A DNA stretch of 10,589 nt from Dysgonomonas sp. (GTDB lineage Bacteria; Bacteroidota; Bacteroidia; Bacteroidales; Dysgonomonadaceae): positions 1 through 10,589 of the forward strand of contig DQAM01000418.1 in NCBI GenBank assembly GCA_003523545.1, read 5' to 3'. The first letter of the stretch is position 1; every line of letters starts with the position of its first letter. Shown here one piece after another: positions 1-7,036 of this stretch. The position numbers and the translations under genes are program-made. Below the pieces are notes generated by a model. The model was given only the letters and a program-made list of their open reading frames with translations, ran no database searches and was not told the origin of the DNA.

Positions 1-1
1 A

Positions 2-214
2 CAAGCAGTCGAAAAACTAAGAAAAGAAGTAGGAGTAGTCTCTTCCATAAAAGAATACGGAGTGACAGAGGAAGAATGGAAGAAGAATATGGATTATATA
101 TCTGCGAATGCTTTGAACGACCCATGTACAGGATTTAATCCGAGGAAACCTTCCGTAGAAGAATTATCACGGATATATCAAGCTTGTTATGAAGGTGTAA
201 AAGTAGATTTTTAA
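2..214 (+). CDS. Iron-containing alcohol dehydrogenase, C-terminal 70 residues (5' end outside window)
   Basis: Only the end of this gene is present; the frame is open from base 2 to the TAA at 212-214. The visible protein carries the C-terminal helical-domain signature of group III Fe-dependent alcohol dehydrogenases (FucO, DhaT and butanol dehydrogenase relatives): an 'ALNDPCTGFNPR' stretch followed by a short helix ('SVEELSRIYQACYEG') ending the protein. In the family this segment closes the helical domain around the metal and substrate cleft; the metal ligands and the nucleotide-binding N-terminus lie upstream and cannot be seen. These cytoplasmic enzymes interconvert alcohols and aldehydes with NAD(P)H. 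Substrate (lactaldehyde, propanediol, butanol or other) cannot be assigned from this fragment. An intrinsic terminator follows about 50 nt after the stop, so this gene ends its transcript. The family call is fairly firm, the subfamily open. Confidence 0.8.
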   Translation, partial: QAVEKLRKEVGVVSSIKEYGVTEEEWKKNMDYISANALNDPCTGFNPRKPSVEELSRIYQACYEGVKVDF

Positions 215-267
215 CTACATGATTATTTCAGAGGGTGGATAACCAAAAATATCTTTATTACACCTGG

Positions 268-300
268 AGTGCCTCTTTTACAGGAGGCACTTTTTTTATT
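268..300 (+). terminator. Intrinsic terminator after the alcohol dehydrogenase gene
   Basis: A perfect 8-bp stem, AGTGCCTC (268-275) and GAGGCACT (284-291), with an 8-nt loop, runs straight into a tract of seven T (291-297). This is a textbook Rho-independent terminator on the plus strand. It separates the dehydrogenase gene from the cardiolipin synthase gene. It also shows that the open frame running into the synthase from 269 is not translated that far upstream. Confidence 0.93.
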
Positions 301-424
301 TGCTTTTCCGAATCTTTACGATTCATGCAGGATGTATTTGTTAAACATTTTCAGGTGGTTGCTGTTAATAAAATATATCTTAAAAATAATCACTCCTTAC
401 ATTGGAATTTATAAACAAGAAAAT

Positions 425-1840
425 ATGATTTGGAAAATCCTGCTGATTTTATACATTGCTTTTTTACTCAAGCTGATTTATGATATAATCCTGGAATATG
501 ATAACAGCAATCCGGTAAAAACCATAAGCTGGATATTTGCCGTTGTCTTTTTCCCGCTGATAGGTATGCTTGCTTATTATATGGTGGGCAGGAATATCAA
601 AAAGAAACGTTCTAAATTTAAACGGTGGAGGGACGAGTTCAACAACCGCCACCAGCGCAGTTTCGAATTTGAAGAGACCGACTCAATTTATAATACAAAC
701 CGGGAACTAAAGAAACTGATATACAATATCGAGCATGTGCCGGTGTTGAAAGGAAATGAGGTGGAGGTTTATCCAAGTGGCAAGATTAAATTCGAGCATC
801 TGCTGAAAGACATCAAAGAAGCGAAAGAACATATTCACATATTCTATTATGCCATCGGTGACGATACCATCGGTGGAAAGATGAAAGACGAACTGATAGA
901 AATGGTCGAAAAAGGAGTGGATATACGGTTGATTTATGATGGATTGGGGTGCAACAAGACCCGGCACAAATATTTCAGGGAAATGGAAGATGCAGGGGTT
1001 AAGGTCAAGACTTTCCTTCCGCTGAGTTTTCCCCGCATATTGCGGAGTATCAATTACCGTAATCATAAAAAGATAGTTATCATCGATGGTAAGATAGCTT
1101 ATACAGGTGGTATTAACGTAAAGGATGAATATATAAACGGTCTTGCGTGGGGCAAATGGAACGATACTCACTTCAAGATACAGGGGCTGGGCGCTCATGG
1201 GCTCCAGTCGGTTTTTCTGGCAGACTGGTATTACGTATCGGGTGAATATCTGGATTCGGATAAATATTATCCTCCTGTCGAAGTTTGGGGCGATAGTGCC
1301 GTACAGATTGTCAACAGCGAACCTTTAGGACTACATTCGAACGTGATGGAAGCAATGCTTTCAGCCATCTCACGGGCAAAGAAATATGTTTATATCGAAA
1401 CCCCTTATTTTATACCGACGGCCAGCCTTATGCGGATGATACAGATCACTGCCATGAGCGGGATAGATGTACGCCTCATTATCCCACGTCGTTCGGACAA
1501 CGGAAGCGTGCAACATGCTTCCAATACCTACATAGAGTCATTGTTGAGAAACAATGTGAAGGTTTACCAGTATACAGCAGGCTTTACGCATTCCAAGCTG
1601 ATGGTTATAGACGATGAATTGGTGATAGCAGGATCGACCAATCTGGATGTGCGAAGTCTGGAACTACATTTCGAAACGAATATTTTTATTTACGATAAAA
1701 AAGTCGCGGAGATAGTTAAAGATATTTATTTTAAAGATATTCAGGATTCGGAAGAAATTGAACTGGAAAGATGGGTGAAACGTCCGGCCAGTACCAAATT
1801 TATGGAAGCATGTTTCAGGCTTGCATCCCCTTTGTTTTGA
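425..1840 (+). CDS. cls: Cardiolipin synthase (phospholipase D family)
   Basis: A 471-aa membrane enzyme. By family, it joins two phosphatidylglycerol molecules into cardiolipin plus glycerol at the inner membrane. Two hydrophobic helices (about residues 3-23 and 33-54) anchor it, followed by a basic stretch (GRNIKKKRSKFKR). Two PLD domains follow, each with a full HKD motif: H214-x-K216-x4-D221 with a trailing GGIN, and H389-x-K391-x4-D396 with a trailing GSTN. The two motifs form one active site in this family. The frame is open back to 269, but that GTG lies in the preceding terminator hairpin; an internal ATG at 332 has no family support. ATG 425 gives the usual start (MIWKILL) and a near-typical length. 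Its own promoter must lie in 300-424, where I see only a one-mismatch -7 box (TGTATTTG, 333-340). No clear terminator follows. PLD family is certain; cardiolipin as product is inferred from architecture. Confidence 0.93.
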   Translation: MIWKILLILYIAFLLKLIYDIILEYDNSNPVKTISWIFAVVFFPLIGMLAYYMVGRNIKKKRSKFKRWRDEFNNRHQRSFEFEETDSIYNTNRELKKLIYNIEHVPVLKGNEVEVYPSGKIKFEHLLKDIKEAKEHIHIFYYAIGDDTIGGKMKDELIEMVEKGVDIRLIYDGLGCNKTRHKYFREMEDAGVKVKTFLPLSFPRILRSINYRNHKKIVIIDGKIAYTGGINVKDEYINGLAWGKWNDTHFKIQGLGAHGLQSVFLADWYYVSGEYLDSDKYYPPVEVWGDSAVQIVNSEPLGLHSNVMEAMLSAISRAKKYVYIETPYFIPTASLMRMIQITAMSGIDVRLIIPRRSDNGSVQHASNTYIESLLRNNVKVYQYTAGFTHSKLMVIDDELVIAGSTNLDVRSLELHFETNIFIYDKKVAEIVKDIYFKDIQDSEEIELERWVKRPASTKFMEACFRLASPLF

Positions 1841-2050
1841 TTTTATTTAATACGGGAGTACTTTTTTCATAATCTTCACCCCCCTTAATAAGATAATCGG
1901 TATATATTTCTATTAAAGAATAACTGATTACAAGATTGTCATGCATAATAATACCGGAGATATATGTTCTGATGTGATAGCGAGCATATAAACGAACGAA
2001 CCTTAAAATCCGACAAAATAAAATCCATATCTTTGTTTGCAATCTTAATT
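1841..2050. other. Intergenic spacer with small inverted repeats
   Basis: No convincing gene lies here. An open frame on the minus strand (1815-2042) has no start context or family resemblance. The spacer holds the -7 box of the downstream regulator gene at its right end. It also holds two short perfect inverted repeats: CGGTAT (1898-1903) with ATACCG (1951-1956), and TATATG (1961-1966) with CATATA (1985-1990). Either could be an operator or a chance event in AT-rich DNA. I see no T-tailed hairpin that would terminate the cardiolipin synthase transcript. Confidence 0.4.
2028..2035 (+). promoter_or_regulatory. Bacteroides-type -7 box for the TPR regulator gene
   Basis: TATCTTTG matches the Bacteroidota -7 consensus TAnnTTTG exactly. 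No good TTTG -33 box sits at the expected distance; the best is a weak TTAA around 2003-2006. A start site about 6 nt downstream would leave a leader of only about 15 nt before the ATG at 2056. Confidence 0.6.
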
Positions 2051-2055
2051 ATGAT

Positions 2056-3696
2056 ATGGGAAGTAAATCAATAGCTATTATCTACACATTATGTAGTTTT
2101 TTGCTTTTAGGGGCATGTACTCAATCTGAGAAAACAGGAGAGTTATTGACCCGGGCAGATTTTATTATACATTCTCATGCAGACAGTGCCGGATATATTT
2201 TAGATAAGATTGCCGATAATGAACTGACAGAAAGGGAAGAAGCGGACTATTGGCGATTGCGTACTACTTTACATATCTTGCAAAGGAAGTCTACTGTCGA
2301 AGATTCTACAATAATGGTTTCTTTGGATTTTTACAAAAAGCAGGACATGCAAAAAGAACTAAAAGATACTTATATGCTGGTGCTTAACCATTTATTCTGG
2401 AAAGGAGACAAATCAAATTACAGATATTATATGGAAGAGGCATTAAAATTTGCAGAAAATACAAACGACAGCTTATTTACATATAACATATTCCGGTCGG
2501 CAGCAAAGGACTTTTATATAAAGAATGAATACAGACCGGCATACAATTATTATAAGAAAGCCGCAGAATATAATGACTCCGACCCCTCAGTATTTTATGA
2601 GGCAGGACTAACTTATTGCCATATTGCTGATAATGATACGATAGACTACTGGATGCAAAAAGCAATTGCTTTGGCTAAACAACAAAATGATACTTCAAAA
2701 ATTCTACATTATTACCGGAATTATGCAGATATACAAATGAGTGCCAAAAAGTATGACGATGCTTTATCTAATATAAGAAATATAAAACGCTATACTTCGA
2801 ATACATTGATAGAACCCTTTATGATGGCTATGATATACCTGCAAAAACATAAACCGGATTCGGCACAATACTATCTGAATAAGACCGCTGAGCTTCATTC
2901 GGGTGACGATACCAACCGGGGTTTTTTGGCTACAAAACGAGGGTTGTCTTTTTTGCGGAGCCTTATGGATTATGGAAATGGCGATTCTTTTAATTTCAGC
3001 ATAATCGGACAATACACGGATTCATTAAGGGCTGCTCAAAAGTATGAAATGATAAAATTCGAGGAGCAGGTATTGGCTAAACAAAAACTTTCTGAACAGA
3101 ATCAGGCTCTTATTATAAAAAAACAACAGATACAACTCTTATTATTGACTATACTTTTTCTGATATCGGTAATAGGTATTGTAACATATATCTACATAAA
3201 AAGGAAAAAGGATAAGATTTCCCGGATGGATGAAAAGATGGAATCTTTGCAGCAATTATTGGCAGATGTTTCTGACGATTTGAAAAAGAACAGGGAAAAC
3301 AGTTCCTATTTCAAGAAGGTTCTGCTTCAACAGCTGGGAATTATCCGATTGACTGCATCTAATCCCACAAATCAGAATCAGGAAATGTTTCAACGGATAT
3401 TGAAAATAACGAATGATGAAATTCCTGTCGATTCTCTAATTGTATGGGAAGATTTATATACCTTAATCGATTCACTATACGATAACTTTTATACAAGAAT
3501 ACAGAAATCATTCGGAGATATTTTAACCGAAAAAGAGATTCAGTTATGCTGTCTGCTCTGTGCTAATTTCACGACAAAAGAAATCAGTGTCATATCCCAG
3601 CAAAGTATTCGGACTATATACCAGCGGAAGACTACAATACGGGAGAAGCTAAACATGCAGCAGGCCGAAGATATTGTAGAATTCATCAATAAATAA
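2056..3696 (+). CDS. Membrane-anchored TPR regulator with LuxR-like C-terminal HTH
   Basis: A 546-aa one-component regulator of a type common in Bacteroidales. The N-terminus is a lipoprotein-like signal (hydrophobic 6-20, lipobox LLGA-C21). Residues about 30-330 are helical repeats of TPR character (for example EYRPAYNYYKKAAEYN at 158-173 and KYDDALSNIRNI at 232-243), presumably periplasmic. A charged, coiled-coil-prone segment (325-357) leads into one transmembrane helix (about 358-381), then a basic stop-transfer (IKRKKDK) and a cytoplasmic coiled coil (388-412). The C-terminus (about 488-546) resembles the LuxR/GerE helix-turn-helix: LTEKEIQ, then TTKEISVISQQSIRTIYQRKTTIREKL. This suggests that a periplasmic signal is passed to a cytosolic DNA-binding end. 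The ATG at 2051 is out of frame, so 2056 is the start. Targets are unknown; the secreted protein gene downstream is the obvious candidate, but no binding site is proven. Confidence 0.85.
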   Translation: MGSKSIAIIYTLCSFLLLGACTQSEKTGELLTRADFIIHSHADSAGYILDKIADNELTEREEADYWRLRTTLHILQRKSTVEDSTIMVSLDFYKKQDMQKELKDTYMLVLNHLFWKGDKSNYRYYMEEALKFAENTNDSLFTYNIFRSAAKDFYIKNEYRPAYNYYKKAAEYNDSDPSVFYEAGLTYCHIADNDTIDYWMQKAIALAKQQNDTSKILHYYRNYADIQMSAKKYDDALSNIRNIKRYTSNTLIEPFMMAMIYLQKHKPDSAQYYLNKTAELHSGDDTNRGFLATKRGLSFLRSLMDYGNGDSFNFSIIGQYTDSLRAAQKYEMIKFEEQVLAKQKLSEQNQALIIKKQQIQLLLLTILFLISVIGIVTYIYIKRKKDKISRMDEKMESLQQLLADVSDDLKKNRENSSYFKKVLLQQLGIIRLTASNPTNQNQEMFQRILKITNDEIPVDSLIVWEDLYTLIDSLYDNFYTRIQKSFGDILTEKEIQLCCLLCANFTTKEISVISQQSIRTIYQRKTTIREKLNMQQAEDIVEFINK

Positions 3697-3898
3697 CTTA
3701 TCCTCGCTGTCTATATAAAGATTACATTGCCAGATATAAATTATTTAACAAATGAGGATAGTTTAAGATTCAGTATAACAGTGTATTAGTTGCCACTCCT
3801 GCACCCTTGATTATATAATGATATAAACATGATTTAGCCGGTTTTGCTTTTACTTTGATAAAAAAGCTAAAACAAATAAAAAGTAAAAATTGTAGATC
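3697..3898. other. Intergenic spacer with an imperfect long-range inverted repeat
   Basis: No gene seen. The stop region of the upstream gene overlaps the left arm of an inverted repeat: TATCCTC (3699-3705) and GAGGATA (3754-3760). It extends to 10 bp if one bulged T (3698) is allowed, with a loop of 48 nt. It has no T-tail, so it is not an intrinsic terminator as it stands. Near the right end, TTACTTTG (3850-3857) is one base away from the TAnnTTTG -7 box and could drive the next gene with a leader of about 35 nt, but no TTTG -33 partner is present. Confidence 0.35.
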
Positions 3899-5530
3899 AT
3901 GAAAAGAACGAAGAAATCATTTAAAATCTTATTTTGCTGCCTGCTGTTGTGCTTTACCACATTGAAAGGGATAGCCCAAAATACCAGCGGCTTCAAGACG
4001 GTTACAATAGATAAACGGGTAAAAGATTTTCCTGAAAAATATTCTAAAGCAACACCGATAGATGCTTTTATCTCGATGAGCAATATATTGGCAAACGGGA
4101 AAATGGGCATGATGAGGGCATATAATACTTCCCGGTCTCAAAAATCCCTTCCTAAAGAAGATACTCCCGACAGGGAAGTTACCGAAGAATCAAAAAATCA
4201 AATATTGAATTGGCAGATAAAAGAATATATTATATATAAAGATTCCACAGCGGCTGTCATCAGTAAAATTAGCGACGCAAATTCAGTCCATTTAATTTTA
4301 TATTTCAGTAAAGAAAACGGAGAATGGCTGTGCGCCGGAGAGGACCAGGATATGGAGTTTGTGAACGCGCAGAGAAAGGCCGCCAATCATTTACCTACGT
4401 TAGCTGCTTATATTCCTATGACGGAACTGTTGAAGCAAATCCCGAAAGATACTGCCAACTTCATAAACTATATAAAAGTTCATAGTAAAGAGCCGAAAAA
4501 CTACGTCCTTGAGAAACTAGCAAAACATAAACTTGTCATCTATGGAGAGGTGCATAGAAGGCCGGTTTCATGGAATCTGTTAAGACAGGTTATAGCCGAC
4601 CCCAGGTTTGTAGAAACAACAGGAACAGTTTTTATGGAATTCGGGTCTTATAATCAAGAAGAACTGGATCGTTTCTATGAACAAGAAGAGCTGGACAAAT
4701 CTCTCTTATTAAATATTTTTGGAAGGCAGCAGCTTGGCGGTTGGACTGATAAAGGACAGTTTGATTTTATGATTTCGTTGAGGGAACTCAATAAAAAACT
4801 ACCTGATGATAAAAAGATAAAAGTAATCTGCGCCGACGAACAAATGGCATGGCCATCTGTAAAAACAGCAGAAGATTTCCAAAGCCAATTAAAAAATATG
4901 AAAGACAGGAATACGCAGATGGCAGATATTATCGAACAGACAATTCAATCATCAGCAGACAGCCGAAATTCATTATTTATAGTCGGATATGGGCACGGAT
5001 ATAAGTCTCATGTTCCAGGAACTTTTTCGACACCTCCGGGACAAACTCCTGCTTTGTCAGCCGGAGCACAACTCGTTCAGCGTTTTTCAGATCACGATAT
5101 TTTTTCAATCTTTCCGCACAGTCCGTCGATGAGCAACACCAGAGGGAGTGAAGGAAAATTGAGAAACGGTCTGTTTGATTATGTCTTTGAGATGAATGGA
5201 AATACGCCTCTTGCCTTTGATTTAAAAAACAGTCGGTTCGGGAAAGAACCTTTTGACGCTATGATACCTATGAAGTTTAATCCGAAAGCCGGAAGTTACA
5301 GCGATAACTTTGATGGATATATCTTCTTCGGAAAATTGGAAGATGAGGAAAAGGGGGCACCTCTTATCGAACTGTTTACGGATGATTTTGTAAACGAGTT
5401 GAAAAGAGCAGCAACCATAATCGGTACGAGAACTATGTATGATATGCCTATAAATAATCTCACTAAAGAACATATAATTACCACCTTAGAGAAACAGGCA
5501 AACGGTAAATTGTGGAGATTTGATGAGTAA
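3899..5530 (+). CDS. Secreted EreA/ChaN-like protein with an N-terminal NTF2-like region
   Basis: A 543-aa exported protein of unknown substrate. Residues 1-26 form a Sec signal peptide (basic start, hydrophobic 9-20, likely cleavage after GIA). Residues about 45-155 resemble an NTF2/SnoaL-like fold (alternating strands ending in LILYFSKENGEWLCAGED); this is a pattern judgement. Residues about 200-410 carry the motifs of the erythromycin esterase/ChaN/TraB-Tiki superfamily: KLVIYGEVHRR (211-221, the GExH motif), VFMEFG (244-249), ICADEQMAW (310-318), RNTQMADII (337-345, compare RDxxMAxxI) and VGYGHGYK (362-369). The conserved Glu and His residues are present, so it may be an active hydrolase or a metal or haem binder as in ChaN. 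The remaining about 130 residues I do not recognise. It stands alone, 202 bp after the regulator gene. Macrolide resistance should not be inferred: it is periplasmic and far from true Ere enzymes in length and layout. Confidence 0.75.
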   Translation: MKRTKKSFKILFCCLLLCFTTLKGIAQNTSGFKTVTIDKRVKDFPEKYSKATPIDAFISMSNILANGKMGMMRAYNTSRSQKSLPKEDTPDREVTEESKNQILNWQIKEYIIYKDSTAAVISKISDANSVHLILYFSKENGEWLCAGEDQDMEFVNAQRKAANHLPTLAAYIPMTELLKQIPKDTANFINYIKVHSKEPKNYVLEKLAKHKLVIYGEVHRRPVSWNLLRQVIADPRFVETTGTVFMEFGSYNQEELDRFYEQEELDKSLLLNIFGRQQLGGWTDKGQFDFMISLRELNKKLPDDKKIKVICADEQMAWPSVKTAEDFQSQLKNMKDRNTQMADIIEQTIQSSADSRNSLFIVGYGHGYKSHVPGTFSTPPGQTPALSAGAQLVQRFSDHDIFSIFPHSPSMSNTRGSEGKLRNGLFDYVFEMNGNTPLAFDLKNSRFGKEPFDAMIPMKFNPKAGSYSDNFDGYIFFGKLEDEEKGAPLIELFTDDFVNELKRAATIIGTRTMYDMPINNLTKEHIITTLEKQANGKLWRFDE

Positions 5531-5550
5531 TATTAAAATGAAGTCTGTAT

Positions 5551-5580
5551 AAAAAAGAAAAGGTTGTCATCACGACAACC
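5551..5580 (-). terminator. Intrinsic terminator, minus strand
   Basis: The stem GGTTGTC/GACAACC (plus-strand 5562-5568 and 5574-5580) is a perfect 7 bp with a 5-nt loop. On the minus strand it is followed by TTTTCTTTTTT (5561-5551). On the plus strand the hairpin is followed by AATCTTC with no T run, so it does not work well as a terminator for the secreted protein gene ending at 5530. It closes the candidate small RNA and could also stop read-through from rmuC. Confidence 0.85.
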
Positions 5581-5621
5581 AATCTTCATTGTTAACCTTA
5601 AATCTAATACCATGAAAAACA
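5551..5621 (-). ncRNA. Candidate small RNA of about 70 nt
   Basis: Read on the minus strand, this stretch has a complete transcription unit without a sensible reading frame. A TATCTTTG -7 box (5634-5627) would start an RNA near 5621. The body runs through a conserved-looking AU-rich stretch, and the unit ends in a perfect 7-bp hairpin with a U tract. Within the body, UUCAU and AUGAA can pair around a 20-nt loop, and AAGGUU (plus-strand 5594-5599) could alternatively pair with AACCUU of the terminator arm. An ATG at 5613 opens a frame, but it runs through the terminator, so it is unlikely to be translated. It lies between two convergent genes and is not explained by either. I do not recognise a named RNA family. 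The start position is estimated from the promoter. Confidence 0.55.
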
Positions 5622-5626
5622 CAGTA

Positions 5627-5634
5627 CAAAGATA
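5627..5634 (-). promoter_or_regulatory. Bacteroides-type -7 box for the candidate small RNA
   Basis: The minus strand reads TATCTTTG, an exact TAnnTTTG match. The -33 region lacks TTTG at the right distance; it lies instead in a tandem 13-nt repeat (5645-5669). The box ends about 76 nt upstream of a strong terminator on the same strand, which is the main support for a short independent transcript. Confidence 0.6.
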
Positions 5635-5644
5635 TACGATTTAT

Positions 5645-5669
5645 GTTATAAAACATAGTTATAAAACAT
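5645..5669. repeat. Two tandem copies of a 12-nt repeat with a 13-nt period
   Basis: GTTATAAAACAT occurs at 5645-5656 and again at 5658-5669, separated by one base. The pair sits just upstream (on the minus strand) of the -7 box of the candidate small RNA, where a -33 box or activator site would be expected, and between that box and the rmuC stop. It may be a regulator site or a simple duplication. Confidence 0.7.
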
Positions 5670-5693
5670 GTTTTTGCCTAAAATTAAATTTAT

Positions 5694-6989
5694 TTAACTA
5701 TTTTCGCTGTTTGGAAGCTCTTTTTGTGCCTTAATTCCTAATTCTTTTAACATTTCAGCCTGCCTTATAAGATTTCCGTTGCCGTCCTTTAACTGGGAGA
5801 AGGCTTTCTCATAGCTTTTCTGGGTACGATCGATGTTTTTACCTACGTCCTGAAGAGTGTCCACAAATCCCGCGAATTTATCATATAATATCGCTCCTCT
5901 TTTGGCAATATCCAAGGCATTCCGGCTTTGGTATTCTCGTTTCCATAGGTCGGCAACAACTTTTAGCGAGGCTACCAGATTAGTCGGGCTTATCAATAGG
6001 ATACGTTTGCGGTAAGCATAGTCCCAGATAGTGGAGTCGAGCTGCATAGCAAGTATATAAGCCGGCTCATTAGGGACAAACATCATAACGAAATCGAGCG
6101 ATTCTATATAATCCTGATAAGCTTTGATACTCAGCTCGTCGATGTGCTTTTTGACAGACAAGATGTGTTCTTTTTCGCAAATCATGCGGTTGGTATCATC
6201 TTCACATTCCACATATTTTACATATCCCACCAGCGATACTTTGGAGTCGATTATTATTTTCCTGCCGCCCGGATAAACTACGATTACATCGGGCTGGAGC
6301 GATTTGTTATCTTCGTTGAATATGCGCTGCCCATTCTCATTTGTGAGTATTTCCTGTGTATAATATTCCTGTCCTTTTTTAAGGCCGGATTTTTCAAGGA
6401 TGGATTCGAGAATCATTTCTCCCCAGTTTCCTTGTATTTTATTATTGCCTTTTAGAGCCTTTGTAAGGTTATTCGCATCTTCGCTGATTTGCTGGTTTAA
6501 GCTTACCAGTTCGCGGATTCTCTCTTCGAGCGAAAACCGCTGTTTAGACTCCTTATCGTATGTTTCTTCTACTTTCGTCTTAAACTCAGCTAGTTTTTCA
6601 CCCAGTGGTTTCAGAATCATTTCCATATTGAGCCTGTTGGTGTCGGTAAAATGGGCAGTCTTTTCTTCCAATATCCGGTTGGCTAGTACCTGAAAGTCCT
6701 TATTCAGTTGTTCGCGGGTGTTTTCAAGCTCGCTTTGCCGCAGTTCAAGCTGTTCCTCTTTCGATTTCAGTTCGGCTCTGAGTTCGGCTGTTTCCCGTAC
6801 CGATTGCAGCTGTTTATCCAGCAAAGATGAATTCTCTGATTTTAACTTTTCGATATCTTTTTTTAACTCGTCAATCTGGTTTTTCCCCGAGCGGTATACC
6901 CAAAAAGTGATAAAAACGGATGCTATGATAATGATGCCTATGTAAATGAAAATAAACTCCATAAGTTGTATCTGGCTATTTTTCTTCAT
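5694..6989 (-). CDS. rmuC: DNA recombination protein RmuC homologue
   Basis: A 431-aa protein. RmuC was named for limiting inversion between short inverted repeats in E. coli and has a predicted PD-(D/E)XK-like nuclease fold; its biochemical activity is poorly defined. One N-terminal transmembrane helix (about 11-32) is followed by a long coiled coil (about 35-110). The RmuC domain (about 125-390) shows KGNNKIQGNWGEMILESILE (180-199), QPDVIVVYPGGRKIIIDSKV (232-251, holding the D...DSK core expected of the nuclease fold) and FVPNEPAYILA (304-314). Length and order are normal for the family. ATG 6989 is taken as start; M10 (6962) is a possible alternative that would still keep the helix. It is transcribed divergently from the gene at 7086, with a 96-bp gap, and I could not find a convincing promoter for it. 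The closest -7 match is TTCTTTTG at 7008-7001 on the minus strand. Confidence 0.93.
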   Translation of the reverse strand: MKKNSQIQLMEFIFIYIGIIIIASVFITFWVYRSGKNQIDELKKDIEKLKSENSSLLDKQLQSVRETAELRAELKSKEEQLELRQSELENTREQLNKDFQVLANRILEEKTAHFTDTNRLNMEMILKPLGEKLAEFKTKVEETYDKESKQRFSLEERIRELVSLNQQISEDANNLTKALKGNNKIQGNWGEMILESILEKSGLKKGQEYYTQEILTNENGQRIFNEDNKSLQPDVIVVYPGGRKIIIDSKVSLVGYVKYVECEDDTNRMICEKEHILSVKKHIDELSIKAYQDYIESLDFVMMFVPNEPAYILAMQLDSTIWDYAYRKRILLISPTNLVASLKVVADLWKREYQSRNALDIAKRGAILYDKFAGFVDTLQDVGKNIDRTQKSYEKAFSQLKDGNGNLIRQAEMLKELGIKAQKELPNSENS

Positions 6990-7036
6990 GGAAAGGTAAG
7001 CAAAAGAAGTGTCTTAACAAAATTTGTTTTCCACGA

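Noticed and set aside
269..424. Extending the cardiolipin synthase upstream to GTG 269 or ATG 332
   Set aside because: 269 lies within the terminator hairpin of the preceding gene and the added residues have no family counterpart; ATG 425 gives the normal N-terminus.
707..1198. 163-codon minus-strand frame inside cls
   Set aside because: Shadow of a strongly conserved coding frame on the other strand.
1815..2042. 75-codon open frame on the minus strand in the spacer after cls
   Set aside because: No promoter, no start context, low-complexity AT-driven composition, and overlap with the end of cls; no resemblance to a known small protein.
3899..5530. Annotation as an erythromycin resistance esterase
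   Set aside because: Superfamily motifs are shared, but signal peptide, extra domains and length differ from resistance enzymes; superfamily membership alone does not support macrolide as substrate.
5562..5580. Hairpin as a terminator of the plus-strand secreted protein gene
   Set aside because: The U tract is only present on the minus strand; on the plus strand the hairpin is followed by mixed sequence.
5612..5734. Plus-strand small frame (MKNTVQRY...) beginning next to the small RNA unit
   Set aside because: It starts over the -7 box of the opposite strand, ends inside rmuC and has no recognisable protein character. The leader-like sequence before its ATG is better explained as the reverse strand of the small RNA.
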